Shown: positions 7,606-16,722, numbered from the stretch's first letter. The stretch: 64,000 nucleotides of DNA from Gordonia rubripertincta (GCF_038024875.1 NZ_CP136136.1:124001-188000), one strand, 5' to 3'. Notes: generated from the sequence alone by a model not told the origin. Numbers and translations are program-made.

Positions 7606-9783
7606 TCAGTTGCCCTTGCCCGAGGCGGCGAGTCGGACGAGCTGTCCGGGGGTCGCGTCGGGGAGGTAGGCCCGCGAGATGGCCAGACCGATACGGGGCA
7701 GGTCACTCTCGTCCCGGAAGGCCAGGTACACCGGCTCGTAGCGCGGGCTGAACTTCTTCTTGAACGCGTGCAGCGACCGGAAACCGTAGAAGGGCTCCAT
7801 CGCGGCTCCCAGACTGTCGAGCAGGCGGTCCATCCCCTCTTCGACCGAGTCGCCGCTCCGCGCGAGCGGTGCGCCCGACAACGAGACGAACAGCGCGCCT
7901 TCCTCTTTGAACGCCGTCGCGGACGAGGCGATGAGATATTCGATCACCGGGCCGAATCCGTCGGTACGACGCCGCATCACGTCGAGCGTCCAACCGCGCA
8001 CGGTTCCGGCAGGTACCGACGCGCCGTCGGCGCCGGACTCCGCGTACACCGGCAACCAGGACAGCACGCCGTGGACATCGCCCGCCTCGTCGACGGCAAG
8101 CGCGACACGGACTTCCGGGTCCATCGCCTCGTCGACGCTGCCGAGGGTGAAGCCCATCTCGGGTAGCCCCTTGTCCCCCACCCACTCCTCGGATATCGCG
8201 CGCACCTGTGAACGGATGGCGAACGGTTCGTCGGCGAGGGTCACCAGGCGGAAGCTGATGTTCTCCTTCGTCGCCTTGTTGAGTGCCGACCGCACGTGCT
8301 GCCACGACTTGCCTTTGAAGGCCAGATTCGGCAGGTCGATGATGGTGTCCTCGGCAATCTGGAGGCTCCGCCAGCCGAGCTCTTCGGCGATCTGGGCCGT
8401 CTCGGCGCCGACCGAGAACCAGCAGGGCACCTTGCCGCTGTGTTCGGCCTTGTCGATGAAGTCCTGGACTGCCGCCCGACGATCCTGCGGCGCGCACACC
8501 GGATCCGAGAGTGCCAGCAGTGTTCCCATGTGGTGCTGATAGGCCACCACACCCGACGGTTCGCCCGCACCGGCGCCGCCCGCGGGGAACAGGTAGTTGT
8601 TGCCGGGCCAGGTGATCATCCACGACATCGTGCCGCCGCCGTGGGCGTGCAGCAGGTCCTTGACCCGTTCCAGCGGATCGCCGTCGACATCACCGGTCAG
8701 TCGGGTCCGCCACGGCACCCGGAAGGCGAACCGTCCCGGCAGCAGAATCGCCAGGACCACCACCCACAGCAGAGTGGTGCCGACGGTGACGCCCCCCTCG
8801 GCGGCGAAGTCGGTGAAGGCGACCAACGCCACCACCGCGATGGTCGCAACCACGTTGAGCAGTCCGTAGACCACCGCAACCCACCAGGCCCAACGCCGAC
8901 CTCGACGCAACTGGTCGGCGATCAGCAGGTTGATCACCAGGCCGATGATCATCGTGAAGGTGGACTCGTCGTTCGCGTCGGTGGGCCCGAGGGGCCCGCT
9001 ACCCGGGAAGAAGAACACCAGCAGGTTCGCGCCCGCGATGACGAGCAGGCCCGCACAGCCCAGCATGCGCACCTCGCGGCGGGTACGTGGCAGATAGCCG
9101 TGCTCGACGGTACTGAACCACCGCTCGCCCACCGGCAGCATGACGAGCACCGCGATCACATACTGGACAGTGCTGAACGTGCCCTCGAACAGGAAAGCGA
9201 TCGCCACGACAGCCCCGAGGGCGACCCGGATGCGTAGGCGCCAGGGTGACCGGAGCGTGGCCGTCGCCACCGCCACCGCCGCCACGACCATCGTGATCGC
9301 GCTCGCGCTGTGCACGTGCGACAGGCGTTCGACCCACTCCCACGAAGTGAAGTCGCGGCTGAACATCCAGACCAGACCGACCGTGATCAACTCGGTGACG
9401 ATCTTGCCACCGAAGGCCACCATCGCGACCCGCGCGGTGCCCAACCGGTATTCGGCCCAACCGATTCCGACCGCGATGAGGATCAGCGCGAGCACGTACT
9501 TGCCCGGGCTCGGCTCGAAGAACGATGAGGTGACGATGGTCCACCACTTGCCGTCCTCCAACGCCGGGACCCCGAAGGCGACGTCGTGGTACCAGGACTT
9601 GCGAGCCGCGTGACTCCACAACGACCCCGTGAAGAGCGCCAGACCGAAGACGGTCAGCCACAACGCGAGGGTAAACGGGAGCCGCATCAGCACCGCCGCA
9701 TACGCCTTGAGTTTGTTCAGCACCTTGCTCTCGTGTGGGCCGTCGGCGTCGTCTCGCTCTGTCTCGACAACGGGTGCGCTCAT
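7606..9783 (-). CDS. Rhomboid-like/DUF2156 aminoacyl-lipid synthase (MprF C-domain family)
   Basis: 725 residues. The N-terminal half (about 30-360) is membrane-embedded, with a rhomboid-like pattern (WWTIVTSSFFEPSPGKYVL, GWAEYRLGTARV). The GxSG protease motif is not seen, so it is probably a scaffold. The C-terminal half (about 365-700) is the DUF2156/LPG-synthase domain of dual GNAT fold: MSWMITWPGNNYLF, GVVAYQHHMGTLLALSDPVC, KGKSWQHVRSALNKA, SWLPVY, a GWTLDVMRRR block and FKKKFSPRYEPVYLAF. Family members transfer an amino acid from aminoacyl-tRNA to phosphatidylglycerol or diacylglycerol in the membrane. ATGA overlap with the upstream esterase gene indicates one operon. The amino-acid specificity cannot be read by eye. 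Confidence 0.82.
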   Translation of the reverse strand: MSAPVVETERDDADGPHESKVLNKLKAYAAVLMRLPFTLALWLTVFGLALFTGSLWSHAARKSWYHDVAFGVPALEDGKWWTIVTSSFFEPSPGKYVLALILIAVGIGWAEYRLGTARVAMVAFGGKIVTELITVGLVWMFSRDFTSWEWVERLSHVHSASAITMVVAAVAVATATLRSPWRLRIRVALGAVVAIAFLFEGTFSTVQYVIAVLVMLPVGERWFSTVEHGYLPRTRREVRMLGCAGLLVIAGANLLVFFFPGSGPLGPTDANDESTFTMIIGLVINLLIADQLRRGRRWAWWVAVVYGLLNVVATIAVVALVAFTDFAAEGGVTVGTTLLWVVVLAILLPGRFAFRVPWRTRLTGDVDGDPLERVKDLLHAHGGGTMSWMITWPGNNYLFPAGGAGAGEPSGVVAYQHHMGTLLALSDPVCAPQDRRAAVQDFIDKAEHSGKVPCWFSVGAETAQIAEELGWRSLQIAEDTIIDLPNLAFKGKSWQHVRSALNKATKENISFRLVTLADEPFAIRSQVRAISEEWVGDKGLPEMGFTLGSVDEAMDPEVRVALAVDEAGDVHGVLSWLPVYAESGADGASVPAGTVRGWTLDVMRRRTDGFGPVIEYLIASSATAFKEEGALFVSLSGAPLARSGDSVEEGMDRLLDSLGAAMEPFYGFRSLHAFKKKFSPRYEPVYLAFRDESDLPRIGLAISRAYLPDATPGQLVRLAASGKGN

Positions 9784-11072
9784 TCCGGAATCCCCAATCG
9801 TTTACCGAGCCACGGCATCTCCTGACGCAGGCCCACCGACCACACCGCAAAGCTGTGCCCACCGGGCACCTCGCTGAAATGCACGTCCATGCCGGCACGC
9901 CGCGCAGCTTCGAACACCTCTTTGAGACCGGCGCGGTACATCGCGTCGTCTCGCCCGACGACGAACGCACCGGCCGTGTCGGGATACTGCCGCGTGGCCA
10001 TCAGATCCATCGGATTGACCGCCTTGAACGCAGCCTCGTCGCCGTTGAACGCCGTGGCGATGGTCTGCTGCCGCGTCCCCAGGGACGGTTCGATCTGACC
10101 TGACAGGTCGAGGAACGTCGGATAGACGTCCGGATGGTTCGTCGCGAGTTGCAGCGCACACGTTCCGCCGTAGGACAATCCACCGACCGCCCACGACCTG
10201 CTGTCCGTGTTCGCGAGTTTGAGGTTGGCCGCGACCCAGTCCGGCACGTCTCGCGACAGATAGGTCGCGACGTTGCCCAGCTTGGAGTCCACACAGATCG
10301 GGTTGGCCATCGTCGATCCGGTGCCGTCGGCGACCACGACGATGGGGCTCAGGCCGTTGTGCTCTGCCGCGTACGCGTCCATCGTGGCGACCAGCTGACC
10401 GCCGAGCAGCCAGTCGTCCGGGGCACCCGGTTGGCCCGCCAGCAGGACCAGCACCGGCAACCGCGGTGTCGGCGAGGTGAGAGCAGCCGGCGGCAGATAG
10501 ATCTTCGCCGGACGTGCCGTGAATCCGGACTTGGTGCCGGGGATGGGCGCCGTCAGGATCCGCCCCCCGCTCGGGATATTCTGCGGTGCCCGCCATTTGT
10601 CAATCGGCACCACGATCAGTGACTCGTCGTCGAGTTCCTCGAGGGTCACCGACCGCGCACCCGAATCACCCAGCAGCGCATCAACTGTCGGATAGTAGGC
10701 GAAGGTGACGTTGATCTGTGACAACGCCATCAGCACCGCGAACAGTCCGGCGAGCACGGTGATCAGCTTCTGCAACCATCCGTGACCGGCCACGAACCGG
10801 GCCACCCCGAGAATCAGCGCAAGGGCGGCAACGCAACTCGAGATGTAGACACCGGTCTCGATCGCCTCCGGAAACGGACGCCACACGTCCTCGACCAGGT
10901 AGTGCGCCAACAGCGTCCCGCCCACGGCGACCGCGATCGAGATCGGGACGACGATCAGGAGATAGCGGACCGACGGATAGAAGATGAGCCACAGGAAACC
11001 GACCACACCGAGGACGGTGACGACGACTGGTACCGGTCCACTGACGACGGACAACGATGCCGACAGGACCAC
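9780..11072 (-). CDS. Membrane-anchored alpha/beta-hydrolase (putative esterase)
   Basis: 430 residues from GTG 11072 with a GGAGG-type site upstream. The first about 130 residues hold four hydrophobic segments (VVVTVLGVVGFLWLIFYP and following), then an extracytoplasmic hydrolase domain of the esterase-D/antigen-85-like type: PVLVLLAGQPGAPDDWL, the nucleophile elbow GGLSYGG (Ser near 300), VVGRDDAMYRAGL (likely acid) and GGHSFAVW (likely His near 413). The gene is first in a two-gene operon; its stop overlaps the start of the DUF2156 synthase. Aminoacyl-phospholipid hydrolases paired with their synthases are known in other bacteria, so hydrolysis of aminoacylated lipid is a reasonable guess. 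A mycolyl-ester or other ester substrate is an alternative. Confidence 0.75.
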   Translation of the reverse strand: MVLSASLSVVSGPVPVVVTVLGVVGFLWLIFYPSVRYLLIVVPISIAVAVGGTLLAHYLVEDVWRPFPEAIETGVYISSCVAALALILGVARFVAGHGWLQKLITVLAGLFAVLMALSQINVTFAYYPTVDALLGDSGARSVTLEELDDESLIVVPIDKWRAPQNIPSGGRILTAPIPGTKSGFTARPAKIYLPPAALTSPTPRLPVLVLLAGQPGAPDDWLLGGQLVATMDAYAAEHNGLSPIVVVADGTGSTMANPICVDSKLGNVATYLSRDVPDWVAANLKLANTDSRSWAVGGLSYGGTCALQLATNHPDVYPTFLDLSGQIEPSLGTRQQTIATAFNGDEAAFKAVNPMDLMATRQYPDTAGAFVVGRDDAMYRAGLKEVFEAARRAGMDVHFSEVPGGHSFAVWSVGLRQEMPWLGKRLGIPE

Positions 11073-11333
11073 TCCGCACCTCCGTCACCTGGACTCGGGT
11101 GTGCGGCCACAGCCGAGAAACCCTAGTGGAGGACATACGGATCGAACGTATCAAGGGCACCCCAACCGGCGCATCCCCCTCGCTCTCTTGCGAGACAAGG
11201 GAAATCGTAAGGCAGGAGTGACGCGGCTGTCTGTAGTTCGACACATCGAATTTGAGACGCGTTCACCACGACACCAATTGGACGTTCACCCAGATGAGCG
11301 ACCGATACTCACCCGCAGTGGTGCGATCGCGGG

Positions 11334-12323
11334 TCACTCGCGTGCCGACGAAACCAACTGCGGTTGGGCGGACCGATGACCGCGAATCCGGGCGGCCAAC
11401 GTATCCAGTCGCTCGACCTGCTGCGCGGTCAGTTCGACGTCGACGCCCGCCAGGTTCTCCGAGACACGCTCGGCGAACCGGGAACCCGGGATCGAGACGA
11501 CGGGGAGATCGAACTCGCGACCCTTGGTGTAGAACCAGGCCAGCGCCAGCTGTGCACCGGTCACACCGACCTCGTCGGCGATCTGCAAGAACTCCTCGAG
11601 GATCGGCTGGTTGTACGCGAGGTTGGTGGGCGTGTAGCGCGAGATGTTCAGGCGCACATCGCCTTCGACCAGATCTCTGTGGTCGAGGAGCCCGGCCAGC
11701 CACTTGCGGCCCAGCGTCGAGTAGGACACGAAGCCGAGTCCGTGCTCGCGGGCAGCGGGTACCACGAACCGCTCGACGTCTCGGGAGACGACGCTCCACT
11801 CGGACTGGATGGCGGCGATCGGGTGCACGCTGACCGCGCGGCGGATCTCGTCACCGGTCGCCTCAGAGAGACCGATGTGCAGGACCTTGCCCTCCTCGAC
11901 CAGTTCCTTGACCGCGCCGATGGTCTCCTCGATCGGGACGACCGGATCGACGCGGTGCTGGTAGTACAGGTCGATGCGATCGGTGCCGAGTCGTGCGAGG
12001 CTCAGTTCGACCTGCTCGCGAACGTACCCTCGGTCACCGCGGACCCCGCGCTGCCCGACGCCGCCCTGACCGACGATGCCGAACTTGGTGGCGAGCTGGA
12101 CGTCGTCGCGCCGAGACTTGAGCAGCTTCCCGATCGTGGTCTCGCTGCGCCCGTTGCCGTAGACGTTGGCGGTGTCGATGAACGTCACGCCGCTGTCCAC
12201 CGCATGCGTGAGGGTGCGCAGGGCGTCGTCATCCGTCACCGCGCCGTAGACGTCGGTCAACGACATCCCACCGAATCCGAGGGCTGAGACCTTCAGTCCG
12301 TCGCCGAGTTCCACAGTCGTCAT
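11334..12323 (-). CDS. Aldo/keto reductase
   Basis: 329 residues from ATG 12323 (MTTVELGDGLKVSALGFGG); an upstream extension of 25 residues is open but lacks family similarity. The TIM-barrel NADPH-dependent oxidoreductase signatures are present: VTFIDTANVYGNGRSE with catalytic Asp and Tyr, ATKFG with Lys, DLYYQHRVDP with His, and SIPGSRFAERVSENL near the NADP-phosphate site. It resembles the YakC/AKR13-type reductases. Substrate unknown. It stands alone, with 261 bp to the esterase operon and 180 bp to map, so it is probably transcribed separately. Confidence 0.88.
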   Translation of the reverse strand: MTTVELGDGLKVSALGFGGMSLTDVYGAVTDDDALRTLTHAVDSGVTFIDTANVYGNGRSETTIGKLLKSRRDDVQLATKFGIVGQGGVGQRGVRGDRGYVREQVELSLARLGTDRIDLYYQHRVDPVVPIEETIGAVKELVEEGKVLHIGLSEATGDEIRRAVSVHPIAAIQSEWSVVSRDVERFVVPAAREHGLGFVSYSTLGRKWLAGLLDHRDLVEGDVRLNISRYTPTNLAYNQPILEEFLQIADEVGVTGAQLALAWFYTKGREFDLPVVSIPGSRFAERVSENLAGVDVELTAQQVERLDTLAARIRGHRSAQPQLVSSARE

Positions 12324-12503
12324 CTCGTCCCACTCTTCTCTGCTCGACACTCGTCCTCCACCACGCCCGAACACGCCTACGCGGTCATGACCATTCAACG
12401 GGTGAGCGGATCGGCGATCAATCGTTGTTCGCTGTATGAACGATAAAGCGGAATTCCGCGTCCCGGCAGACTCCGGGGCTGTCGCGCCGGAGCCGAGCGT
12501 CGA

Positions 12504-13298
12504 CTAGTGGGGTCGCGGCGTCAGAATCCGCGGGCCGTCGGCGGTGACCGCGACGGTGTGTTCCCAGTGCGCGGCCCGGGAGCCGTCGTCGGTGACGACG
12601 GTCCAGTCGTCCTCCAGGACGGTGGTGTCCACGGAGCCTAGGGTGAGCATCGGCTCGATCGCCAGCGTCGACCCGATCACCAGGAGCGGCCCCTTACCGG
12701 GCTCGCCCTCGTTGGCGAGGAACGGATCCATGTGCATCTCGCGACCGATGCCGTGACCGCCGTAGCCGTCGACGATGCCGAACGGACGGTTGAACTTCTT
12801 CTCGGCGGCACGGGTGCCCAGTTCGATGGCGTGGGAGATGTCGGTGAGTCGCGCGCCGTCGACCATGGCGGCGATACCCGCCTCCATCGACAGCCGGGTG
12901 GCCTCGGACAGGTCGGCGTCGGCTTGCGACATCTCGCCGACCCCGAAGGTCCAGGCCGAGTCGCCGTGCCAGCCGTCGAGGACGGCGCCGCAGTCTATCG
13001 ACACCAGATCACCATCGGCGAGAACGACATCGGCCGACGGGATTCCGTGGACCACGACGTCGTTGACCGAGCTGCAGATCGATCCGGGGAAACCGTGGTA
13101 GCCCTTGAACGAGGGAACGGCCCCGGCCTCGCGGATCACGGTCTCCGCGACCTCGTCGAGATCGAGAGTGCTGACCCCCGCCTTCGCGGCGGCGCGGACG
13201 GCCACGAGGGCCGATCCGACGACTGCGCCCGCTGCTGCCATCGCATCCAGTTCGCCGGCGGAGCGGAACGGAACGCGCTTGCGTTTACGGAAACCCAT
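12504..13298 (-). CDS. map: Methionine aminopeptidase, type I
   Basis: 264 residues. Metal ligands of the pita-bread fold are visible in order: Asp in SIDCGAVLDGWHGDSAWTF (two Asp), His in GHGIGREMH, Glu in AIEPML and Glu in HWEHT. It removes initiator methionine from nascent proteins at the ribosome. Third gene of secY-adk-map, 22 bp after adk, the classical order. It lacks the N-terminal zinc/SH3-binding extension of some actinobacterial paralogues, matching a MapA-type enzyme. Confidence 0.95.
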   Translation of the reverse strand: MGFRKRKRVPFRSAGELDAMAAAGAVVGSALVAVRAAAKAGVSTLDLDEVAETVIREAGAVPSFKGYHGFPGSICSSVNDVVVHGIPSADVVLADGDLVSIDCGAVLDGWHGDSAWTFGVGEMSQADADLSEATRLSMEAGIAAMVDGARLTDISHAIELGTRAAEKKFNRPFGIVDGYGGHGIGREMHMDPFLANEGEPGKGPLLVIGSTLAIEPMLTLGSVDTTVLEDDWTVVTDDGSRAAHWEHTVAVTADGPRILTPRPH

Positions 13299-13320
13299 CA
13301 GCGGACGCAGTCTCGGGGTG

Positions 13321-13875
13321 TCAGTTGACGCCGGCGCCGAGGGCGCTCAGCACACGCTGGTGGACATCCTGGATGTCGCCCACCGCGTCGATGGTCTTCA
13401 CCTCGTCGCCGTAGTACTCGAGCAGCGGCGAGGTCTCTTTCGTGTAGACGTCCATCCGGTTGCGGATGACCTCTTCGGTGTCGTCGGCACGACCACGGGC
13501 CATCATGCGCTCCACGACGACGTCGGTGTCGACGACGAAGGACAGCACGGCGTCGAGCGAGGCGTCGAGATTGGCCAGGATGTCCTTGAGGGCATCGGCC
13601 TGCTCGGTCGAACGCGGGAAGCCGTCGAGGATGAAGCCCTTGGCCGCATCCGGCTCGCCCACCCGGGCACGAACCATGTCGACGGTGATCTCGGACGGGA
13701 CCAGGTTGCCGGCGTCGAGGTACTTCTTGGCCTCGATGCCGACCGGAGTGCCCTGAGAGATGTTGGCGCGGAACAAATCACCGGTGGAGATGTGGGGGAT
13801 GCCGAGGGCTTCGCTCAGCAGTTCCGCCTGAGTGCCTTTGCCTGCTCCGGGGGGGCCGAGAATGACGAGTCTCAC
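13321..13875 (-). CDS. adk: Adenylate kinase
   Basis: 184 residues from GTG 13875, whose GTGA overlaps the secY stop, so the two are translationally coupled. It begins VRLVILGPPGAGKGTQ with the P-loop at about 8-15, followed by HISTGDLFRA, the AMP-binding GFILDGFPRSTEQ and the short LID form without zinc cysteines (short-type bacterial Adk). It interconverts ATP+AMP and 2 ADP. The frame is open far upstream inside secY, but that part is an out-of-frame reading of secY. Confidence 0.96.
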   Translation of the reverse strand: MRLVILGPPGAGKGTQAELLSEALGIPHISTGDLFRANISQGTPVGIEAKKYLDAGNLVPSEITVDMVRARVGEPDAAKGFILDGFPRSTEQADALKDILANLDASLDAVLSFVVDTDVVVERMMARGRADDTEEVIRNRMDVYTKETSPLLEYYGDEVKTIDAVGDIQDVHQRVLSALGAGVN

Positions 13876-15200
13876 TTGAGGAATCCTTCGTACTTGCGTT
13901 GCATCAATTGACTGTTGATCTGCTTCATCGTGTCCAGACCCACGCCGACCATGATCAAGACGGCCGTGCCACCGAATGGGAGGTTCTGGACCCCGCCGCT
14001 GTTGCCGATCTCGAGGAAGAGGTTCGGCAGCACCGCGATGATACCGAGGTAGATCGAGCCCGGCAGAGTGATGCGGCTGAGCACGTAGCCCAGGTACTCC
14101 GCGGTCGGGGCGCCCGGCCTGATACCCGGGATGAAGCCACCGTACTTCTTCATCTCGTCGGCACGTTCCTCCGGATTGAACGTCACCGCCACGTAGAAGT
14201 ACGTGAAGAAGATGATCATCAGGAAGTAGACCGCGATGTACACCCCGTTGCTGGGATCGGTGAGGTACCTGGTGACGTATTCCTGCCACGTCGACTGCGT
14301 GCCGTCGGTGCTGCGCGTCAGCTCGACGATCAGCTGCGGTAGGTACAGCAGCGACGAGGCGAAGATGACCGGGATGACGCCGGCCTGGTTGACCTTCAGC
14401 GGCAGATAGGTCGAGGATCCACCGTACATCTTGCGGCCCACCATGCGCTTGGCGTACTGCACCGGGATGCGGCGCTGCCCCTGCTCGATGAAGACAACTC
14501 CCGCAACGATGATCAGCGCGGCGAGACACACCAGCGCGAAGACGAGCCCGCCGCGGGTGTTCAGGATGGTCCGACCCTCGGCCGGGATACGGGCGGCGAT
14601 ACCGGCGAAGATCAGCAGCGACATGCCGTTGCCGATGCCGCGCTCGGTGATGAGCTCGCCGAACCACATGACCACGCAGGCGCCGGCGGTCATGACGAGC
14701 ACGATGATCATCAGACCGAAGATGCTCGAGTCGTTGATGACCTCACCACTGGTCGCACACGACTGCGGGAGGAGCTGACCGCGGTCGGCGAGGGCGACGA
14801 TGCCGGTCGACTGGAGGAGCGCGAGGGCCACGGCGAGATAACGCGTGTACTGCGTCATCTTGGCCTGGCCGGCCTGGCCTTCCTTGCGCAGCTGCTCGAA
14901 CCGTGGGATGACCACCGTGAGCAGCTGGACGATGATCGATGCCGTGATGTACGGCATGATTCCGATCGCGAACACCGACAGCTGCAGGAGCGCGCCGCCG
15001 GAGAACAGGTTTATCAGGGAGTAGACCGAGCTCGACTCACCGGCCGAGACCTCGTCCAGACATGCCCGCACGGCCTGGTAGTCCACACCGGGCGACGGCA
15101 CGGTCGCGCCGAGGCGATACAGGATGATGATGCCGAGAACGAAGAGGATCTTCTTCCTCAGGTCCGGCGTCCGTATGGCCGCGAAGAGGGGGGAAAGCAC
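13872..15200 (-). CDS. secY: Protein translocase subunit SecY
   Basis: 442 residues with ten membrane segments. It begins VLSPLFAAIRTPDLRKKILFV and includes FIEQGQRRIPVQYAKRMVGR in the cytosolic loop and GGFIPGIRPGAPTAEYL near TM9. It is the channel subunit of the SecYEG translocon. GTG 15200 is preceded by a strong AGGAGG. It begins the secY-adk-map operon, separated from rplO by a hairpin at 15357-15389. Length is normal. Confidence 0.97.
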   Translation of the reverse strand: MLSPLFAAIRTPDLRKKILFVLGIIILYRLGATVPSPGVDYQAVRACLDEVSAGESSSVYSLINLFSGGALLQLSVFAIGIMPYITASIIVQLLTVVIPRFEQLRKEGQAGQAKMTQYTRYLAVALALLQSTGIVALADRGQLLPQSCATSGEVINDSSIFGLMIIVLVMTAGACVVMWFGELITERGIGNGMSLLIFAGIAARIPAEGRTILNTRGGLVFALVCLAALIIVAGVVFIEQGQRRIPVQYAKRMVGRKMYGGSSTYLPLKVNQAGVIPVIFASSLLYLPQLIVELTRSTDGTQSTWQEYVTRYLTDPSNGVYIAVYFLMIIFFTYFYVAVTFNPEERADEMKKYGGFIPGIRPGAPTAEYLGYVLSRITLPGSIYLGIIAVLPNLFLEIGNSGGVQNLPFGGTAVLIMVGVGLDTMKQINSQLMQRKYEGFLK

Positions 15201-15356
15201 TAACTCCTCCTAGGAACGACCACGCGAGGGCTGTGTTCCGGGTCGGTCACGACCCGATCCCCGTGTGCTCGGCAATCGACGATGTTCGGGATGCGGCTGA
15301 TCTTTGCGGATGCGGCAGACAACGTCTGAAACTCTAACAGTGACGCCGAAACGCCC

Positions 15357-15389
15357 CGGTCGGGCGGCAGCGTAGCTGCCGCCCGACCG
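15357..15389 (-). terminator. Perfect 15-bp hairpin after rplO
   Basis: CGGTCGGGCGGCAGC (15357-15371) and its exact complement (15375-15389) are separated by a 3-base loop. The hairpin starts 14 bases after the rplO stop on the minus strand. It is followed by GGGCGTTTCGG rather than a long T tract, so it is a GC-type terminator or attenuator. It separates the rpsH-rplO group from secY-adk-map, which implies that secY has its own promoter in 15201-15356. Confidence 0.75.
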
Positions 15390-15402
15390 CGGGTTTGTTC
15401 CG

Positions 15403-15843
15403 TCAGAGTTCGGTGACGCTGCCTCCGGCAGCGGCGATCTTCTCCTTGGCGGAGGCGGTGAACTTGTCGGCGGTGACGTCGACCTTGACGGAGAGGTCTC
15501 CGTCGCCGAGCACCTTCACCAGCTTGTTCTTGCGCACAGCGCCCGCGGCGACGAGCTCGTCGACGCCGATGGTGCCACCCTGCGGGAACAGGCGAGCGAT
15601 GTCGCCGACGTTGACGACCTGGTACTCGATCCGGTTGCGGTTGGTGAAGCCCTTGAGCTTCGGCAGCCGCATGTGGATCGGCATCTGGCCGCCCTCGAAG
15701 CCGGCCGGCACGTTCTTGCGTGCCTTGGTGCCCTTGGTGCCGCGACCGGCGGTCTTACCCTTGGACCCCTCACCGCGACCCACGCGGGTCTTGTCGGTCT
15801 TCGACCCCGGCGCGGGGCGAAGGTGGTGGAGTTTGATGGTCAT
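15403..15843 (-). CDS. rplO: 50S ribosomal protein L15
   Basis: 146 residues: MTIKLHHLRPAPGSKTDKTR, a glycine-rich GRGTKGTKARKNVPAGFEGG segment and the RLPKLKGFTNRN motif. L15 organises 23S rRNA around the central protuberance. It is the last gene of this spc-operon segment, 3 bp after rpmD, with a strong hairpin right behind it. Confidence 0.97.
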   Translation of the reverse strand: MTIKLHHLRPAPGSKTDKTRVGRGEGSKGKTAGRGTKGTKARKNVPAGFEGGQMPIHMRLPKLKGFTNRNRIEYQVVNVGDIARLFPQGGTIGVDELVAAGAVRKNKLVKVLGDGDLSVKVDVTADKFTASAKEKIAAAGGSVTEL

Positions 15844-15846
15844 TGC

Positions 15847-16026
15847 TTAAACCTCTTCGACTGTCACGAGGTGACGAACCGCGTTGATGAGGCCGCGGTT
15901 GATCGGCGTGTCCTCGCGGGTGACGGTCTGGCGAATGCCCTTCAGTCCGAGGGTCCGCAGGCTGTCACGCTGGTTCTTCTTGGTACCGATGGTGCCCTTG
16001 ACCTGGGTGATCTTCAGCTCGGCCAT
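15847..16026 (-). CDS. rpmD: 50S ribosomal protein L30
   Basis: 59 residues beginning MAELKITQVKGTIGTKKNQR and ending INAVRHLVTVEEV, the normal size of bacterial L30. ATG 16026 lies 2 bp after the rpsE stop; the open frame extends upstream only as a shadow of rpsE. Located in the canonical order rpsE-rpmD-rplO. Confidence 0.96.
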   Translation of the reverse strand: MAELKITQVKGTIGTKKNQRDSLRTLGLKGIRQTVTREDTPINRGLINAVRHLVTVEEV

Positions 16027-16028
16027 GA

Positions 16029-16676
16029 TCAGACTCCCTGTCCCGCTCGAGCGCGCAGCATACCGGCCGGAGCGACATCCTCGATCGGCAGACCACGACG
16101 GGCTGCAACCTCTTCGGGACGCTGCAGCATCTTGAGTGCCGCCACGGTGGCGTGGACGACGTTGATCGCGTTGTCCGAGCCGAGGCTCTTGGCCAGGACG
16201 TCGTGGACGCCTGCGCACTCGAGCACGGCACGCACCGCGCCACCGGCGATGACACCGGTACCGGGGCTGGCCGGGCGAAGCATGACGACACCGGCAGCGG
16301 CCTCACCCTGAACCGGGTGGGTCACGGTGCCACCGATCAGCGGCACGCGGAAGAAGTTCTTGCGAGCCTCTTCGACGCCCTTCTGGATCGCGGCCGGAAC
16401 TTCCTTGGCCTTGCCGTAGCCGACGCCGACCATGCCCTGGCCGTCGCCGACGACCACTAGAGCGGTGAACGAGAAACGGCGTCCACCCTTGACCACCTTC
16501 GAGACGCGGTTGATGGTCACCACGCGCTCGAGCTGGTTGCGGTCCTGGTCGCGGCCGCCGCGATCGCGACGGTCTCCGCGGCCACCGCCGCGACGGTCGT
16601 TGCCGCCACCTGCGTTGTTCTGGTTGTTGTCGTTACCGGCGGGTCCGTTTCCGCCGTCACGCTGACGTCCGGGCAT
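16029..16676 (-). CDS. rpsE: 30S ribosomal protein S5
   Basis: 215 residues. The first about 50 residues form a Gly/Asn/Arg/Asp-rich, low-complexity extension (GNDNNQNNAGGGNDRRGG), usual in Mycobacteriales. It is followed by the S5 double-stranded RNA-binding domain (VTINRVSKVVKGGRRFSFTA) and C-domain (AGVHDVLAKSLGSDNAINVV). S5 contributes to decoding accuracy. It follows rplR by 46 bp. Confidence 0.97.
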   Translation of the reverse strand: MPGRQRDGGNGPAGNDNNQNNAGGGNDRRGGGRGDRRDRGGRDQDRNQLERVVTINRVSKVVKGGRRFSFTALVVVGDGQGMVGVGYGKAKEVPAAIQKGVEEARKNFFRVPLIGGTVTHPVQGEAAAGVVMLRPASPGTGVIAGGAVRAVLECAGVHDVLAKSLGSDNAINVVHATVAALKMLQRPEEVAARRGLPIEDVAPAGMLRARAGQGV

Positions 16677-16722
16677 CAGAGGTTCCCTCCGGTCATGTGG
16701 GTGTAGCTGGTGAAGATGGTCA

